This document shows positions 7,264-15,745 of a stretch of DNA of 40,565 bases, piece by piece. This DNA comes from a virus. The stretch's first letter is position 1. The number at the start of each line of letters is the position of its first letter. A program made the translations under genes and the position numbers. Under the pieces are notes generated by a model. That model saw only the letters and a list, made by a program, of their open reading frames with translations. It was not told the DNA's origin and ran no database searches. The stretch spans positions 1 through 40,565 of IMG/VR virus record IMGVR_UViG_3300044614_001381; one strand, given 5' to 3'.

Positions 7264-7752
7264 TCACCCCTCCACCCCATACGCTTCCTCTCTAGTTGCA
7301 TCTCGCATGATTGCATTGACTTCGTCGCCATCAAACACACCCGATTGCAGCACGTATCCCACGAGATCTTGGAAGTCTTGAGAATCAAGCACGACAGGCC
7401 AATGATGCGCTCGATATGCTTCGATAGTCTTGCCAACTGTCACTAGCGTTGCATCATCCGAGGCAAGGAGCGTCACCATGTCCTCTTTTGAGACGCGATT
7501 GTAAAACGCTTCACCCTTTAGGATGCGTGGGTTGAAAGGTCGGTACTGTTCGAGGTCTGCTACCTTGGCCTGTAGCGTGGCAATGGTTGCGTTTGCCTCC
7601 TCCAGTTCTGCCTTCTGTGCATCGACAAACACCTGATAAGCCGCAAGCACTTCAGCCCGTTTTGGTGCGTGGTTGCTGATAACGTCAACGATGTTACCCG
7701 CTGGGATTCCGTCGATTGTGATGCTGTCAATTGTGGTAAAAACTACGCTCAT
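7264..7752 (-). CDS. Protein downstream of the tail fibre, coiled-coil, 162 aa
   Basis: Residues about 30-70 form a coiled coil (Glu-Leu-Glu-Glu-Ala-Asn-Ala-Thr-Ile pattern, ending Asp-Leu-Glu-Gln). The rest is mixed helix and strand with no known motif. It starts two bases after the tail-fibre stop. Genes in this position are often fibre assembly chaperones or a distal fibre subunit, but the sequence itself does not settle that. Confidence 0.65.
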   Translation of the reverse strand: MSVVFTTIDSITIDGIPAGNIVDVISNHAPKRAEVLAAYQVFVDAQKAELEEANATIATLQAKVADLEQYRPFNPRILKGEAFYNRVSKEDMVTLLASDDATLVTVGKTIEAYRAHHWPVVLDSQDFQDLVGYVLQSGVFDGDEVNAIMRDATREEAYGVEG

Positions 7753-7753
7753 T

Positions 7754-8953
7754 TTAAAACCTTATAACCGTTGCCCTGAATGTGCCTGAAGCTGGATCGA
7801 CGGAACCGCCTGAAGAATTGTGCATGCGAACCGTTACCGTATCTGCCGCTGTCACCGATGCGCAGAAAACTAAGCCCGCATCTAATCCCGCTGGACAGCC
7901 CAAGAATACGCTGTCACCGGCGACTGCTCCGGTGACTGTGATCGTTAGCGTCTCAGTGCCGTTGCTACCAATTGACGGAAAGTCTAGCGTTGCGGTTGCG
8001 GATAGGATGTTGGCAACAACTGTGCCGCCACCGACTCGAAGCGTTCCCGATGCGGTTAGGTTGCCTGTGACGTCAACGCCAGTCGTACCCCAAAGCAAAG
8101 AATCACTACCAGTAACACCCAGCGATGCCCCGTAACCCAATCCCCATCGTGTAGTATCTTTTCGATAGATTTGTCCGTAGTTCGAGCCGTTTGAATTTAG
8201 AACAAACGATGGTGTTGTGATTCTGTCCGAGTAGACGTATGAAGTTACCGTCAAGGCTCCTGCAAAGCTACCCGTTCCCGATGCTGTTAGGTTGGTACAC
8301 CCGAACGGAGCACCCGCACTGTTGGCATTATTCCTGGCCTCAATCGTCCCTGAGTTATTGCGAAACAGTGGACCACTAGCCCCACCGACCATAAGCGTCG
8401 TCGCAGCAAGATTGCCAGCGACAACCTGCCCACCTGCACTATCAATCAACTCCACCGTCCCCCGCGACAATCGGGCATCGATTCGATCTGTTGTCGAATC
8501 AACAAGTATCGACCCAACTGGTAACGCACTAGCACCCTCTAGCGTGGTGATCTGTGCTGTTGTCAGGGACTTGAGTTGCAAGCCAGGGGTGGTTGTGCCG
8601 GTGAAGGATTGCAGGCCGGATAGCGTCAAGCCTGCAAAAGTGACGTTGCTTGAAGTTGCTAAGCCAAGCAGCGATCTTACGACACTAGAGCTAGATGCTT
8701 GGGCAACAGCATCAACACCAAGGGCGTTACACAGCAAAGTTCCGGACGGAATCGTTGCTAACTGTCCGTAACTTGCCCCTGCGAGCAAAACATTAGCCGA
8801 CAATCGAGCGTCCGAAAGCGTACCTGATACAAGTAGCGAAGCGTCCGTTGTTGCTGCACCAGCCGCACCCGTTGCACCTTGCGGTCCTCGTTGGTTCGAA
8901 TACTCGATTGTGTACTGCGTTTGAGGTTGTACCTGTAGCGTGTAGCTCGTCAT
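7754..8953 (-). CDS. Tail fibre / receptor-binding-type protein with collagen-like start, 399 aa
   Basis: Residues about 24-34 contain a short Gly-Pro-Gln-Gly-Ala-Thr-Gly-Ala-Ala-Gly collagen-like run, followed by Ser-Gly-Thr-Leu-Ser-Asp-Ala-Arg-Leu, a motif widespread in phage fibres. The body is rich in Thr, Ser, Gly and Ala with many repeats of the type Leu-Thr-Ala-Ser-Gly-Thr, as in beta-helical trimeric fibres. The last 80 residues form a separate beta-rich domain that may bind the receptor. Its start overlaps the end of the next gene upstream by four bases. Confidence 0.8.
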   Translation of the reverse strand: MTSYTLQVQPQTQYTIEYSNQRGPQGATGAAGAATTDASLLVSGTLSDARLSANVLLAGASYGQLATIPSGTLLCNALGVDAVAQASSSSVVRSLLGLATSSNVTFAGLTLSGLQSFTGTTTPGLQLKSLTTAQITTLEGASALPVGSILVDSTTDRIDARLSRGTVELIDSAGGQVVAGNLAATTLMVGGASGPLFRNNSGTIEARNNANSAGAPFGCTNLTASGTGSFAGALTVTSYVYSDRITTPSFVLNSNGSNYGQIYRKDTTRWGLGYGASLGVTGSDSLLWGTTGVDVTGNLTASGTLRVGGGTVVANILSATATLDFPSIGSNGTETLTITVTGAVAGDSVFLGCPAGLDAGLVFCASVTAADTVTVRMHNSSGGSVDPASGTFRATVIRF

Positions 8954-9318
8954 GATCGGGTAATCTCCCGGCTCATCAAGACTTTGCCTTCCTGGATGCG
9001 TTCAGTCAGTCCACCTGGGCGCGTCAGTTCGTAATCGTAATAGTACGTCGAAGCCTTGTCTGTCGGCTTTGCTCCGAGCGTTGTGATCGCTGTCGTCGTC
9101 GCTTTTGGGACAGTAACGTAGATTCGATCCTCGGTCGTGTTGACGGTAAACGTAAACGAAAAAACAACGGTCGAAGTGCGAAGTTCTCCGTCTCGTGCCT
9201 TGCCTTCGATCGTGCATCCGGTCAAGTCGTCAGCCACTCCATCTTCGTCAAGAATCTGGAAGTCCTCTGCCCAATCTGCACCCTGTTCGATGTAAAGATT
9301 CCTAACTGCTGCGCTCAT
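8950..9318 (-). CDS. Small virion-associated beta protein (baseplate/fibre-connector type), 122 aa
   Basis: The order of elements is typical of small phage proteins found between fibre and holin genes: an N-terminal Gln-Gly-Ala-Asp-Trp strand, Asp-Leu-Thr-Gly-Cys-Thr, an alternating beta region, then Tyr-Tyr-Tyr-Asp-Tyr-Glu-Leu and a closing Gly-Lys-Val-Leu-Met-Ser-Arg-Glu-Ile-Thr-Arg. Such proteins probably form an immunoglobulin-like or baseplate connector domain. It overlaps its neighbours on both sides by four bases, so the group is co-translated. Confidence 0.6.
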   Translation of the reverse strand: MSAAVRNLYIEQGADWAEDFQILDEDGVADDLTGCTIEGKARDGELRTSTVVFSFTFTVNTTEDRIYVTVPKATTTAITTLGAKPTDKASTYYYDYELTRPGGLTERIQEGKVLMSREITRS

Positions 9319-9623
9319 CGGTTGCCCTCGTGCTTTCGTGCAAAGTCTGTCCCGTTGTTGTCAATCGAACTCACCCGCTTCTCTAGTACGTCTAGCTTAA
9401 TTTTCATGACTTCGCAGGACGTAAATAAAGAATGGCGATCTTCTTCACACTTGTCCGCTTTGCCATTGATTTCAGTCAGACTTTTTTCGAGCTTACTAAT
9501 CGCTTGTGCATTCTCTGATTCCCTCATGCGAAACAACGTCACAACGCCAGTTAAAAGTGTTGACACGATAGCACCTATGCCTGCTAGTACCCACCCTGTA
9601 AGTCCGTTCGCTTCCGCGCTCAT
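9315..9623 (-). CDS. Single-pass membrane protein with coiled coil, holin/spanin candidate, 102 aa
   Basis: Residues 9-31 are a hydrophobic membrane segment (Gly/Ala/Ile/Leu/Val), followed by Arg and a long amphipathic coiled coil (about 38-88) with two Cys. This architecture is seen in class III-type holins, in spanins and in some tail-associated proteins. It lies between the fibre genes and other membrane-protein genes in what looks like the lysis block. The precise role is an inference. Confidence 0.6.
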   Translation of the reverse strand: MSAEANGLTGWVLAGIGAIVSTLLTGVVTLFRMRESENAQAISKLEKSLTEINGKADKCEEDRHSLFTSCEVMKIKLDVLEKRVSSIDNNGTDFARKHEGNR

Positions 9624-10087
9624 TTCGATTGCTTGGCTTTCTCGAATGAGTCTTTTGTCAGTGGTCCATCGACCTCAAACCGCGATCCGTCAGAATCATA
9701 AACTTCAAACCAAGGCCACATTCGTTTCGATTCGATCTCAGTCAGCACGTCAACAGTCCATCCGACTCGCTCCCACTTAGATTGCTCTTTGGACTTCCAA
9801 AGGTTGCATGGTCCGCAGCTCGCGCCAGAGTGCATGATAATTGTCGGCTTGACTTGTGGTGCAGATTGTTGCGGTTGCTTCTCAGCTTTGAACCTTGCGA
9901 ACACCTCCCGCAAGTCTTGAACAGCTGCGCCAAGTATTTCAACCGTCGCGTCTGTTTCGTCTGCCAGTGCGTCAATCTTGCCCTGCGTGATTGCAAGACG
10001 TGCCTTTATTTGCTGATACTCGTGATTGATCGCGAGTAATGCAACGGCACCGACGACTAGAAGTATGGCTGGCATTTGTTTTCCCAT
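9620..10087 (-). CDS. Membrane-anchored thioredoxin-like protein, 155 aa
   Basis: Residues 6-22 are a membrane anchor, residues 24-70 a coiled coil, and residues 80-150 a thioredoxin-like domain with the classic active site Cys-Gly-Pro-Cys at 91-94 following a beta strand (Thr-Ile-Ile-Met-His-Ser). The N-in/C-out orientation suggested by the charges would place the redox domain outside the cytoplasmic membrane. It may reduce or form disulphides in lysis or virion proteins; the Cys-rich tail protein at 23711-25381 and the neighbouring cysteine peptidase are plausible partners. The thioredoxin call is by motif. Confidence 0.7.
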   Translation of the reverse strand: MGKQMPAILLVVGAVALLAINHEYQQIKARLAITQGKIDALADETDATVEILGAAVQDLREVFARFKAEKQPQQSAPQVKPTIIMHSGASCGPCNLWKSKEQSKWERVGWTVDVLTEIESKRMWPWFEVYDSDGSRFEVDGPLTKDSFEKAKQSK

Positions 10088-10092
10088 CCTTG

Positions 10093-10938
10093 TTACCCCA
10101 AAATCGATTGTTTCGTGAAGTCGAACTTGATCGGCCTAGGACGAGGCGAGTCCATATCGCTGCGTCCGTACATGCTGGTCCATCGGTGGGCAATCATTTG
10201 GTCGCATGCTCTGGGGTCAACGTAAGCATAGCCAGACTTGCCCCAACGCTTCGACCAACTGTTTTTTAGAAGCAACCACCAGCCTGCCGAACTTTTCACA
10301 CCAACGTCGGAATCGGGAACGTAGCCGGCAAATACAATCGCGTGACCGCCACCGCCGCGACCGGAGAACGATCGAATGCAACCTTGCGAGTCCGGTGTCA
10401 TCTCGTTACCCCAAGTGATACCGAGCTGAACGATGCCGACACCAGAGCCGATGAACTTCTTGATCTGTTCAGCCGATTTCATTTCTGTATGGCTGTTCAA
10501 CTTGTAGATAGCCTTGTCCCGCATGGCTTGCGTAATGTAGCCCCAGCCAGGGTAGCGGTTGCCTGCGTACGGCGCGACGGATTCAATGGGAAAGCCCTTT
10601 TTGAATGCCCGTGTACCACCTTCGAGAGTCGATCCCGAATCGGATCGGATGTTATTCTCCATCTGGCTGGCAATGTAGGCATATTGCCGAGAAATCTGAA
10701 TTACTTCACCAGTTGCGAAAGCATGTGCGAACTCACCGCAACAGCTCAAGGATTGGCCCTGGCAACTTCCTTGCTGTTGTTGATCTTCGACCTGAAGGAA
10801 CCCTTGCGAACCCAGCGCAGAGGAACGCGGGTCCATCCTCTCTGGCAGGTCGCCAAGCATTAGCAAAACGGCCTCTGTTGCGGAAGATCGCAGTGCATCG
10901 CGGTCTTCAAGTTCGATCGGATAGCCATAGTTTTCCAT
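10093..10938 (-). CDS. Papain-like (C1A) cysteine peptidase, 281 aa
   Basis: The papain triad can be read in order: Gln-Gly-Ser-Cys59 with the oxyanion Gln just before it; a Gly-Gly-Gly-Gly-His-Ala-Ile-Val-Phe-Ala-Gly-Tyr His box; and Leu-Lys-Asn-Ser-Trp-Ser-Lys-Arg-Trp-Gly, the Asn-Ser-Trp box. Cys65-Cys66-type extra cysteines make the exact nucleophile slightly uncertain. There is no signal peptide. The gene lies among membrane-protein genes in the leftward late operon, and no peptidoglycan hydrolase is recognised in the whole genome, so this peptidase may act in lysis or host-envelope entry. That role is an inference; the family is clear. Confidence 0.85.
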   Translation of the reverse strand: MENYGYPIELEDRDALRSSATEAVLLMLGDLPERMDPRSSALGSQGFLQVEDQQQQGSCQGQSLSCCGEFAHAFATGEVIQISRQYAYIASQMENNIRSDSGSTLEGGTRAFKKGFPIESVAPYAGNRYPGWGYITQAMRDKAIYKLNSHTEMKSAEQIKKFIGSGVGIVQLGITWGNEMTPDSQGCIRSFSGRGGGGHAIVFAGYVPDSDVGVKSSAGWWLLLKNSWSKRWGKSGYAYVDPRACDQMIAHRWTSMYGRSDMDSPRPRPIKFDFTKQSILG

Positions 10939-10965
10939 AGGATCACCTTCCCTTCTTTGATAGAG

Positions 10966-11373
10966 CTACCACGACTTGGCAATCTTCCGCAACAGTGACG
11001 CGGCTTCTTTTTCCTTGCCCGCAAATGAACCATCGTCATTGCGTGGTAAAGAGAGATCCAAGGCGACATCAAAGGGCTTGTTGGCTTCTTTGCGTGCCTT
11101 CTCGGTCGCAGGCCGGACGAAATCGAAAAGTTCCTTGTCGGTTTTTAGCGTACCCTTTTCGATTCCGTCCGCTGCTTCCAGAAAGATCCTTGCGTTGGCA
11201 CTTTTGATAGTGGCAAGGATTTGTTTTGTTTCTTTTTCGATCGAGACAATCGGAACCGGAACAACTGGATCGACAACCGGCGAAGCTGGCTTACTCCAAA
11301 GCATGTATCCAAGCACTGCAACAGCAAGCCATGGGGCATACTGCCAAGCGTTTTCGGTCTTTGTTTCACTCAT
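10966..11373 (-). CDS. Single-pass membrane protein of unknown function, 135 aa
   Basis: The ATG at 11371-11373 is chosen because it overlaps the stop of the upstream gene by eight bases; a longer reading frame would run into that gene. Residues 10-24 form one membrane segment after a short polar tail, followed by a Pro/Val-rich linker and a helical soluble domain with many Lys and Glu. It sits in a run of three small membrane-protein genes directly upstream of the cysteine peptidase. Confidence 0.65.
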   Translation of the reverse strand: MSETKTENAWQYAPWLAVAVLGYMLWSKPASPVVDPVVPVPIVSIEKETKQILATIKSANARIFLEAADGIEKGTLKTDKELFDFVRPATEKARKEANKPFDVALDLSLPRNDDGSFAGKEKEAASLLRKIAKSW

Positions 11374-11635
11374 CGTCTGATCCGATCCATTGCATTTCCT
11401 CAGAACCCATAACAACGCTTGGTTCGTCGATTCCGTTTTTGTGCCAACGGTCCCAAAGCCAGAAAGCAAACTGAAGCATTGCGAGAATTGTAAGCGGCGA
11501 AAACGTTAGAATTCGATCGTTGTTCTTAAACCAGCGTTCGGCATCTTGTTTGTTTCCTTTCGAAACAATCCAAGACTGACGAGCGACTTCGTAAGCTGCC
11601 GCCCATAATCGATCAACTATCTTATGCCTTGGCAT
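11366..11635 (-). CDS. Small membrane protein, 89 aa
   Basis: The start at 11633-11635 (Met-Pro-Arg-His-Lys) limits the overlap with the upstream gene to 14 bases; the longer frame is unlikely. The N-terminal half is a soluble Trp-rich helix, and residues about 46-64 form a membrane segment rich in Leu, Phe and Trp followed by Asp-Arg-Trp. The acidic tail ends Gly-Ser-Asp-Asp-Glu. It may be part of the holin system; the family is not recognised. Confidence 0.6.
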   Translation of the reverse strand: MPRHKIVDRLWAAAYEVARQSWIVSKGNKQDAERWFKNNDRILTFSPLTILAMLQFAFWLWDRWHKNGIDEPSVVMGSEEMQWIGSDDE

Positions 11636-11867
11636 CTTTGTCGATCTTTTTGTTTTCAAGCATAATTTTGATGAGTTCAAACAGGCCGGAACCATCAACA
11701 GAAGATCGAGCGGTTTCGACACCAACCCAAAGCCAAATGCTTTTTTCGATTGTCGCAAAGGCTTCTTCAGGAATGCCTAGCTTTTCTTTGTACATGCTCA
11801 AAACACCGAGCAAAACAAGAGCGATAAATCTTCGGCTCAAAAGCGTCTTTTTAAGAACGTCTGGCAT
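11622..11867 (-). CDS. Small membrane protein, holin candidate, 81 aa
   Basis: This is the first gene of the leftward late operon. The start at 11865-11867 is preferred because GGGG lies 7 bases upstream; an in-frame ATG at 11871-11873 is too close to it. Residues 13-25 are hydrophobic and residues about 40-50 are weakly so, followed by a Lys-rich tail. Size and topology suit a holin, but nothing diagnostic is visible. Confidence 0.6.
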   Translation of the reverse strand: MPDVLKKTLLSRRFIALVLLGVLSMYKEKLGIPEEAFATIEKSIWLWVGVETARSSVDGSGLFELIKIMLENKKIDKDAKA

Positions 11868-11943
11868 GTTCATTCCCCTGGTTGGTCCTTGTTTGGTCCT
11901 TGCCAAAATCACAACCAAAGTTTAGAACAGAACAAAACGTTGG

Positions 11944-11979
11944 ACAGGAGCGCAGGAAGAATCATTTCTGCACTCCTGT
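11944..11979. promoter_or_regulatory. Strong hairpin between the divergent late operons
   Basis: ACAGGAGCGCAG and CTGCACTCCTGT form a 12-base stem with one mismatch around a 12-base loop, in the 143-base gap separating the leftward membrane/terminase genes from the rightward head genes. There is no T-run, so it is more likely a protein-binding site or a leader structure of one of the divergent late transcripts than a terminator. Confidence 0.45.
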
Positions 11980-12010
11980 TCATCTATTTGTTAAGTGCCA
12001 TATTTAAAGC

Positions 12011-12295
12011 ATGGCAATAGCAATCGCAACCATTCTTGATGCACTCATCGAAAACGCGGACTGGCAAGAGACCCGTTCTCTCGCCAAGGCCAATGCGTTC
12101 GCGACTGCCGCAACTCGTTATCTGATCGCGGTCCCGCAGTCTGCAAGCGAACCTCAAGGGTTCTCGCAAACGATGAGCGTTGCCCAGATCATGCAAATGC
12201 GAACTGACGCGATGAACTTTATCGCTGGTCAGTCGCAAGCCACCAACGGTGGGTCTGGCTATTTCGTGACGGGGGTTCAACATGGCTTCAGGTAG
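12011..12295 (+). CDS. Small head gene upstream of portal, gpW-like candidate, 94 aa
   Basis: A short mostly helical protein whose 3' end overlaps the portal gene by 14 bases. In lambda-like head modules this place is held by the head-tail joining protein gpW. The Ala/Thr-rich helices fit, but the sequence has no residues that would prove membership. It opens the rightward late operon. Confidence 0.55.
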   Translation: MAIAIATILDALIENADWQETRSLAKANAFATAATRYLIAVPQSASEPQGFSQTMSVAQIMQMRTDAMNFIAGQSQATNGGSGYFVTGVQHGFR

Positions 12296-13901
12296 CCGTT
12301 TTGATCGCTCGCAGTCTGTCCCCGAGCAGTTCGGAGACATGAGGGCCGACTATGATGCAATGCGAGATTCGAAGTACGTTCGAAATCGGTCTGGCCTTGC
12401 TCCGAACGGTGGTTCTAGCGATTACCACATTCGGAACGAGACTCAGTATCTGCAACTGATCGAGCGAGCTCGGGATCTGTGCCGCAATGCTTCGATCGTG
12501 GATGTTTCGATCCAGAAAGCCGCAACCAACATCGTTGGGGATGGTTTTACGCTGTGCCCGAAGACCGGGAACAAGCAGCTTGACGTTCTCCTGTTCGATA
12601 AGTGGGCGAATTGGTCTGAAGATCGTGAGCAATGCGACATTGCCAAGGAAAAATCATGGTCAGAAATGGAAGAACTGGCTGTAATCTCGCAAATTCGAGA
12701 CGGAGATATCATCGGTCTCGGCACCAAAGACGGTTCCCTGCAAATCATCGAAAGCCACCAGTGCCGCAATCCGAAGGGGTCGTCCAGGAAACGGACCAAG
12801 GACGGAAAAGAAGCCATCTTTCTTGGTGTCGAACTGAGCGACGTTCGTGAGCGCACCAAGTTTCACATTCGATCTGAAGAGACCGACCCGCAAAAAACAG
12901 CTCAGTCAATGAGCTCCACCGCGTACGATGTCCGCGACGATCAGGGATTCCGTCAGGTTTTCCACTACTACGTCTCCAGTCGATCCAGTGGAACTCGTGG
13001 CGTTACTGCTTTGGCCCCCTGTTTCACTAAGCTGGCCATGTATGACGATCTGGACTTCGCGAAATTGGTCCAGGCTCAAGCGTTGTCGTGTGTCATCTCG
13101 CAACGAATCAAGGATGTCACCCGAACTGGGCTACCAACAACGAACAAACCGCTCGGAGCGACTACGACCGAGACCGGAACAGACGGATCTTCGCTGACCA
13201 TCCAGCAAGTGGCACCTGGGACCGAGTTTATCAATAACCCAGGCGAACGGCTCGAGCATTTTTCGCCCGATGTGCCTAACACCAACTATTTCGAACATGC
13301 CAAATCATTATTGACGATGTTTTTCGTCAGTATTGGCCTGCCGTACTTCATGGCCATGATGGACCCGACCGAGGGCAGTTACTCGGCCTGGCGTGGTGCA
13401 TACGACGAGGCCAAAAAAGGATTCAAGCGTTCTCAGCGTCAGCTTCGAGATAAATGGCACGCGCCGATTTATACCTGGAAGGTTCGGCAGTGGATCGCAG
13501 AAGATCCTGAGATCGCTCGACTAGCCGCAGAAGTTGGGAACAACGTTTTCAAGCACACTTGGCGAATGCCTAAGTGGACCTACGTTCAACCCGTCGAAGA
13601 TGCGACCGCTCAGGCGTTCCGGATGCGAAACGGTCTGATCAGTCCCAGCCGCTTGCATGGCGAGCTGTCGCAAGACTGGGAAGAAATCGTAGATGAGACC
13701 ATCCAGGACAACGGGTATGCGATCGTCAAAGCAATCAAAACAGCCAATGCGATCAACAAGAAGTACAACCCCGAACCGCCGATCGTCTGGCAGCAGCTTA
13801 TGAGCTTGCCGACCCCTGATTCCATCGCGTTCACCTTGCCCATTGGCCAGGTCGCGCCAACTCCACCCGCTAATCCATCCAGGGGGAATGTGAATGTTTG
13901 A
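12282..13901 (+). CDS. Portal protein, lambda gpB family, 539 aa
   Basis: The portal forms the dodecameric DNA gate at one head vertex. Family features are visible: an N-terminal Arg-Ala-Arg-Asp-Leu-Cys-Arg-Asn then a helix ending in Asn-Ile-Val-Gly-Asp-Gly-Phe; a central Gly-Asp-Ile-Ile-Gly stretch; and near residues 360-385 Gly-Leu-Pro-Tyr-Phe followed by Ser-Tyr-Ser-Ala-Trp-Arg-Gly-Ala, the hallmark of lambda-type portals. The length is typical. It is followed by the S49 protease, the standard lambda order. Confidence 0.9.
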   Translation: MASGSRFDRSQSVPEQFGDMRADYDAMRDSKYVRNRSGLAPNGGSSDYHIRNETQYLQLIERARDLCRNASIVDVSIQKAATNIVGDGFTLCPKTGNKQLDVLLFDKWANWSEDREQCDIAKEKSWSEMEELAVISQIRDGDIIGLGTKDGSLQIIESHQCRNPKGSSRKRTKDGKEAIFLGVELSDVRERTKFHIRSEETDPQKTAQSMSSTAYDVRDDQGFRQVFHYYVSSRSSGTRGVTALAPCFTKLAMYDDLDFAKLVQAQALSCVISQRIKDVTRTGLPTTNKPLGATTTETGTDGSSLTIQQVAPGTEFINNPGERLEHFSPDVPNTNYFEHAKSLLTMFFVSIGLPYFMAMMDPTEGSYSAWRGAYDEAKKGFKRSQRQLRDKWHAPIYTWKVRQWIAEDPEIARLAAEVGNNVFKHTWRMPKWTYVQPVEDATAQAFRMRNGLISPSRLHGELSQDWEEIVDETIQDNGYAIVKAIKTANAINKKYNPEPPIVWQQLMSLPTPDSIAFTLPIGQVAPTPPANPSRGNVNV

Positions 13902-15291
13902 TCTGAATCTATCAGTACCACGAAAAGCCGTCCCGTTCTTCGATTGCTGGGTTGGTGCTTGGGCGATGCACGAACCAAATTTCCATCAGCTTCGCCAACA
14001 AATCGAAGCCCTGAACCTGACGTTGCACCTTTCGAACGGTGACGCGAACCGCCAGTCCGCATTGGACCGCATCGACGAAAGCTTTTCGACCGTCCAGGAA
14101 GGGATCGGCATTATCAACCTTTCCGGCCCGTTGATGAAGCACGCATCTAGCTTCAGTGAATCATGCTCGACTGTCGAGGCCCGATCGGCAATCAACAAGA
14201 TGGCCAACGACCCGAACATTCGTGGAATCATGATCCGGATCGAATCCCCCGGTGGAACGGTCGCAGGAACCAAGGAACTCGCGGACACGATCAAGATGGC
14301 TCGCAGCAAGAAGCCGATTATGGCCTATTGTTCCGACCTGTGCGCCAGCGCCGCGTATTGGATCGCTTCGCAATGCCAGACCATCGACGCCAACGCCACT
14401 TCCCTGGTTGGTTCCATCGGAACGTATTGCGTTGTCACAGATTCTAGCAAGGCAGCCGAGAAAATTGGGCTGAAGGTACACGTTGTCCGGGCCGGTGAAT
14501 ACAAGGGCGCTGGAACGCCGGGAACCGAGATCACGGACAGCAACCTGGCCGAGTTTGATCGGACGGTTCAGGGCCTGAATATGTTCTTTCTGGATGCCGT
14601 TTCGGACGGTCGGTCGATGCCGATCGCGAAGGTGTCCGAACTTGCGGATGGTCGAATCCACCTTGCAGAAGAAGCCAAATCAAACGGGTTGATCGATAAC
14701 GTTTGTTCGTTTGAAGAGTCATTCGATCGCTTTAGTCAGTCTGTGTCCGTAGGTTCGGACCAGTTGTTTTCGCAGCAAAACTTAGATAAGGATTATGAAA
14801 TGGCAACTGAGCCAACGAACGTAGTCAACAAGCCAGCAACGTTGGCTGAAATCAACACCGCCTTTCCGAAGGCGTCTGCCGACTGGAGGCTTTCCGCTCT
14901 CCAGGCTGGTTGGACTCTCGATCAATGTCGACAATCGTACACCGATATTCTTCAGGCTCAATTGGAAGCCCAGACCGTACGCGCCGAAGCTGCTGAACGC
15001 AAGGCCGGTAAGCCAGGCGTCAAGGCACTCAAGAGCGGTTCCGGCAAACGAGCTCGTGCCGAAGACATGCCGGTCGATGACGAAGAAGAAATGACCGATG
15101 ATGAAGAAGAAGTGATGGAGGAAGAAGACGACGCAGTTGCCGCTTGGGATGTTGCCGTCTCCCGCGAAATGAAGTCTTGCGGTGGAAATCGTCAAAAAGC
15201 TCTTTCGCAAGCCAACCGAAAGAACCCAGGTTTGCGAGCGCAAATGCTCGAGCAAGTCAACGCCAAGCGTAATCGACGGTCCCGCCGTTAG
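13894..15291 (+). CDS. S49 (SppA/gpC-like) head maturation protease fused to scaffold domain, 465 aa
   Basis: Residues about 65-260 are a signal-peptide-peptidase-type serine protease. The nucleophile is the Ser in Cys-Ala-Ser-Ala-Ala-Tyr-Trp-Ile and the general base is the Lys in Gly-Glu-Tyr-Lys-Gly-Ala-Gly, with Pro-Gly-Gly-Thr-Val forming the oxyanion loop. Residues from about 300 on are a scaffold region: helical, with a strongly acidic segment (Asp/Glu runs around 390-412) and a basic tail. This is the lambda C/Nu3 design, in which the protease and a nested scaffold share the C-terminus. It overlaps the portal gene by eight bases. Confidence 0.9.
   Translation: MFDLNLSVPRKAVPFFDCWVGAWAMHEPNFHQLRQQIEALNLTLHLSNGDANRQSALDRIDESFSTVQEGIGIINLSGPLMKHASSFSESCSTVEARSAINKMANDPNIRGIMIRIESPGGTVAGTKELADTIKMARSKKPIMAYCSDLCASAAYWIASQCQTIDANATSLVGSIGTYCVVTDSSKAAEKIGLKVHVVRAGEYKGAGTPGTEITDSNLAEFDRTVQGLNMFFLDAVSDGRSMPIAKVSELADGRIHLAEEAKSNGLIDNVCSFEESFDRFSQSVSVGSDQLFSQQNLDKDYEMATEPTNVVNKPATLAEINTAFPKASADWRLSALQAGWTLDQCRQSYTDILQAQLEAQTVRAEAAERKAGKPGVKALKSGSGKRARAEDMPVDDEEEMTDDEEEVMEEEDDAVAAWDVAVSREMKSCGGNRQKALSQANRKNPGLRAQMLEQVNAKRNRRSRR
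14800..15291 (+). CDS. Nested scaffold protein (Nu3-like internal start), 163 aa
   Basis: Inside the protease gene and in frame with it, the ATG at 14800 (Met303) is preceded by AAGGA at a spacing of seven bases, a far better ribosome site than expected by chance inside a coding region. It would make the scaffold domain alone, as lambda Nu3 is made from within gene C. Scaffold protein in excess of protease is needed for procapsid assembly. The internal start is a prediction from sequence. Confidence 0.7.
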   Translation: MATEPTNVVNKPATLAEINTAFPKASADWRLSALQAGWTLDQCRQSYTDILQAQLEAQTVRAEAAERKAGKPGVKALKSGSGKRARAEDMPVDDEEEMTDDEEEVMEEEDDAVAAWDVAVSREMKSCGGNRQKALSQANRKNPGLRAQMLEQVNAKRNRRSRR

Positions 15292-15353
15292 TCGCTAGTT
15301 CGTCCGATCCATTTTTCAAATCAATTCAGTCAGTCCAATAAGGAAAAATAGTC

Positions 15354-15731
15354 ATGAGTCAATATGTTGACGCACAAACCAAGGCGTTCACCGCAGCCGG
15401 AACGATCAAGCAATACGCTCGAGTCGTTCTCGGTTCCGGTGGAACGATCACCGAAGCCGGCCTCGCACAAAAAGAGATTGGAATCGCGATGGAGCCCGCC
15501 GTCACTGGCGAAACTATTGCGGTTCGTCTCCGAACTGCCAATGGTACTCACAAGATGATCGCAATTGAAGCGCTAGCAATCGGTGCAACGCTTTACACGG
15601 AAACAGACGGCAAGGTTCAAGACACCGCTCAAGCAACCTCGTTCCAAATCGGTACTGCCCTGGAAGCCGCAACGGCAGACGGGGACATCATCGAAGTCCT
15701 GTACAACGCTCACGGTGATACCGCTGCGTAA
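15354..15731 (+). CDS. Head decoration protein (DUF2190 / gpD-like), 125 aa
   Basis: A small beta-rich Ala/Gly/Thr-rich protein with the pattern of DUF2190 capsid cement proteins: Val-Val-Leu, then Ile-Gly-Ile-Ala, a Val-Arg-Leu strand, Leu-Tyr-Thr-Glu-Thr-Asp-Gly-Lys-Val and a C-terminal Gly-Asp-Ile-Ile-Glu-Val. It lies between the scaffold and the major capsid gene exactly as lambda D does. It probably trimerises on the expanded capsid. Confidence 0.85.
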   Translation: MSQYVDAQTKAFTAAGTIKQYARVVLGSGGTITEAGLAQKEIGIAMEPAVTGETIAVRLRTANGTHKMIAIEALAIGATLYTETDGKVQDTAQATSFQIGTALEAATADGDIIEVLYNAHGDTAA

Positions 15732-15745
15732 TTGATCCCCGAAGC

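Noticed and set aside
8292-8771. 159-aa open frame opposite the tail fibre gene
   Set aside because: A shadow of the repetitive Ala/Thr/Ser codons of the fibre gene on the other strand.
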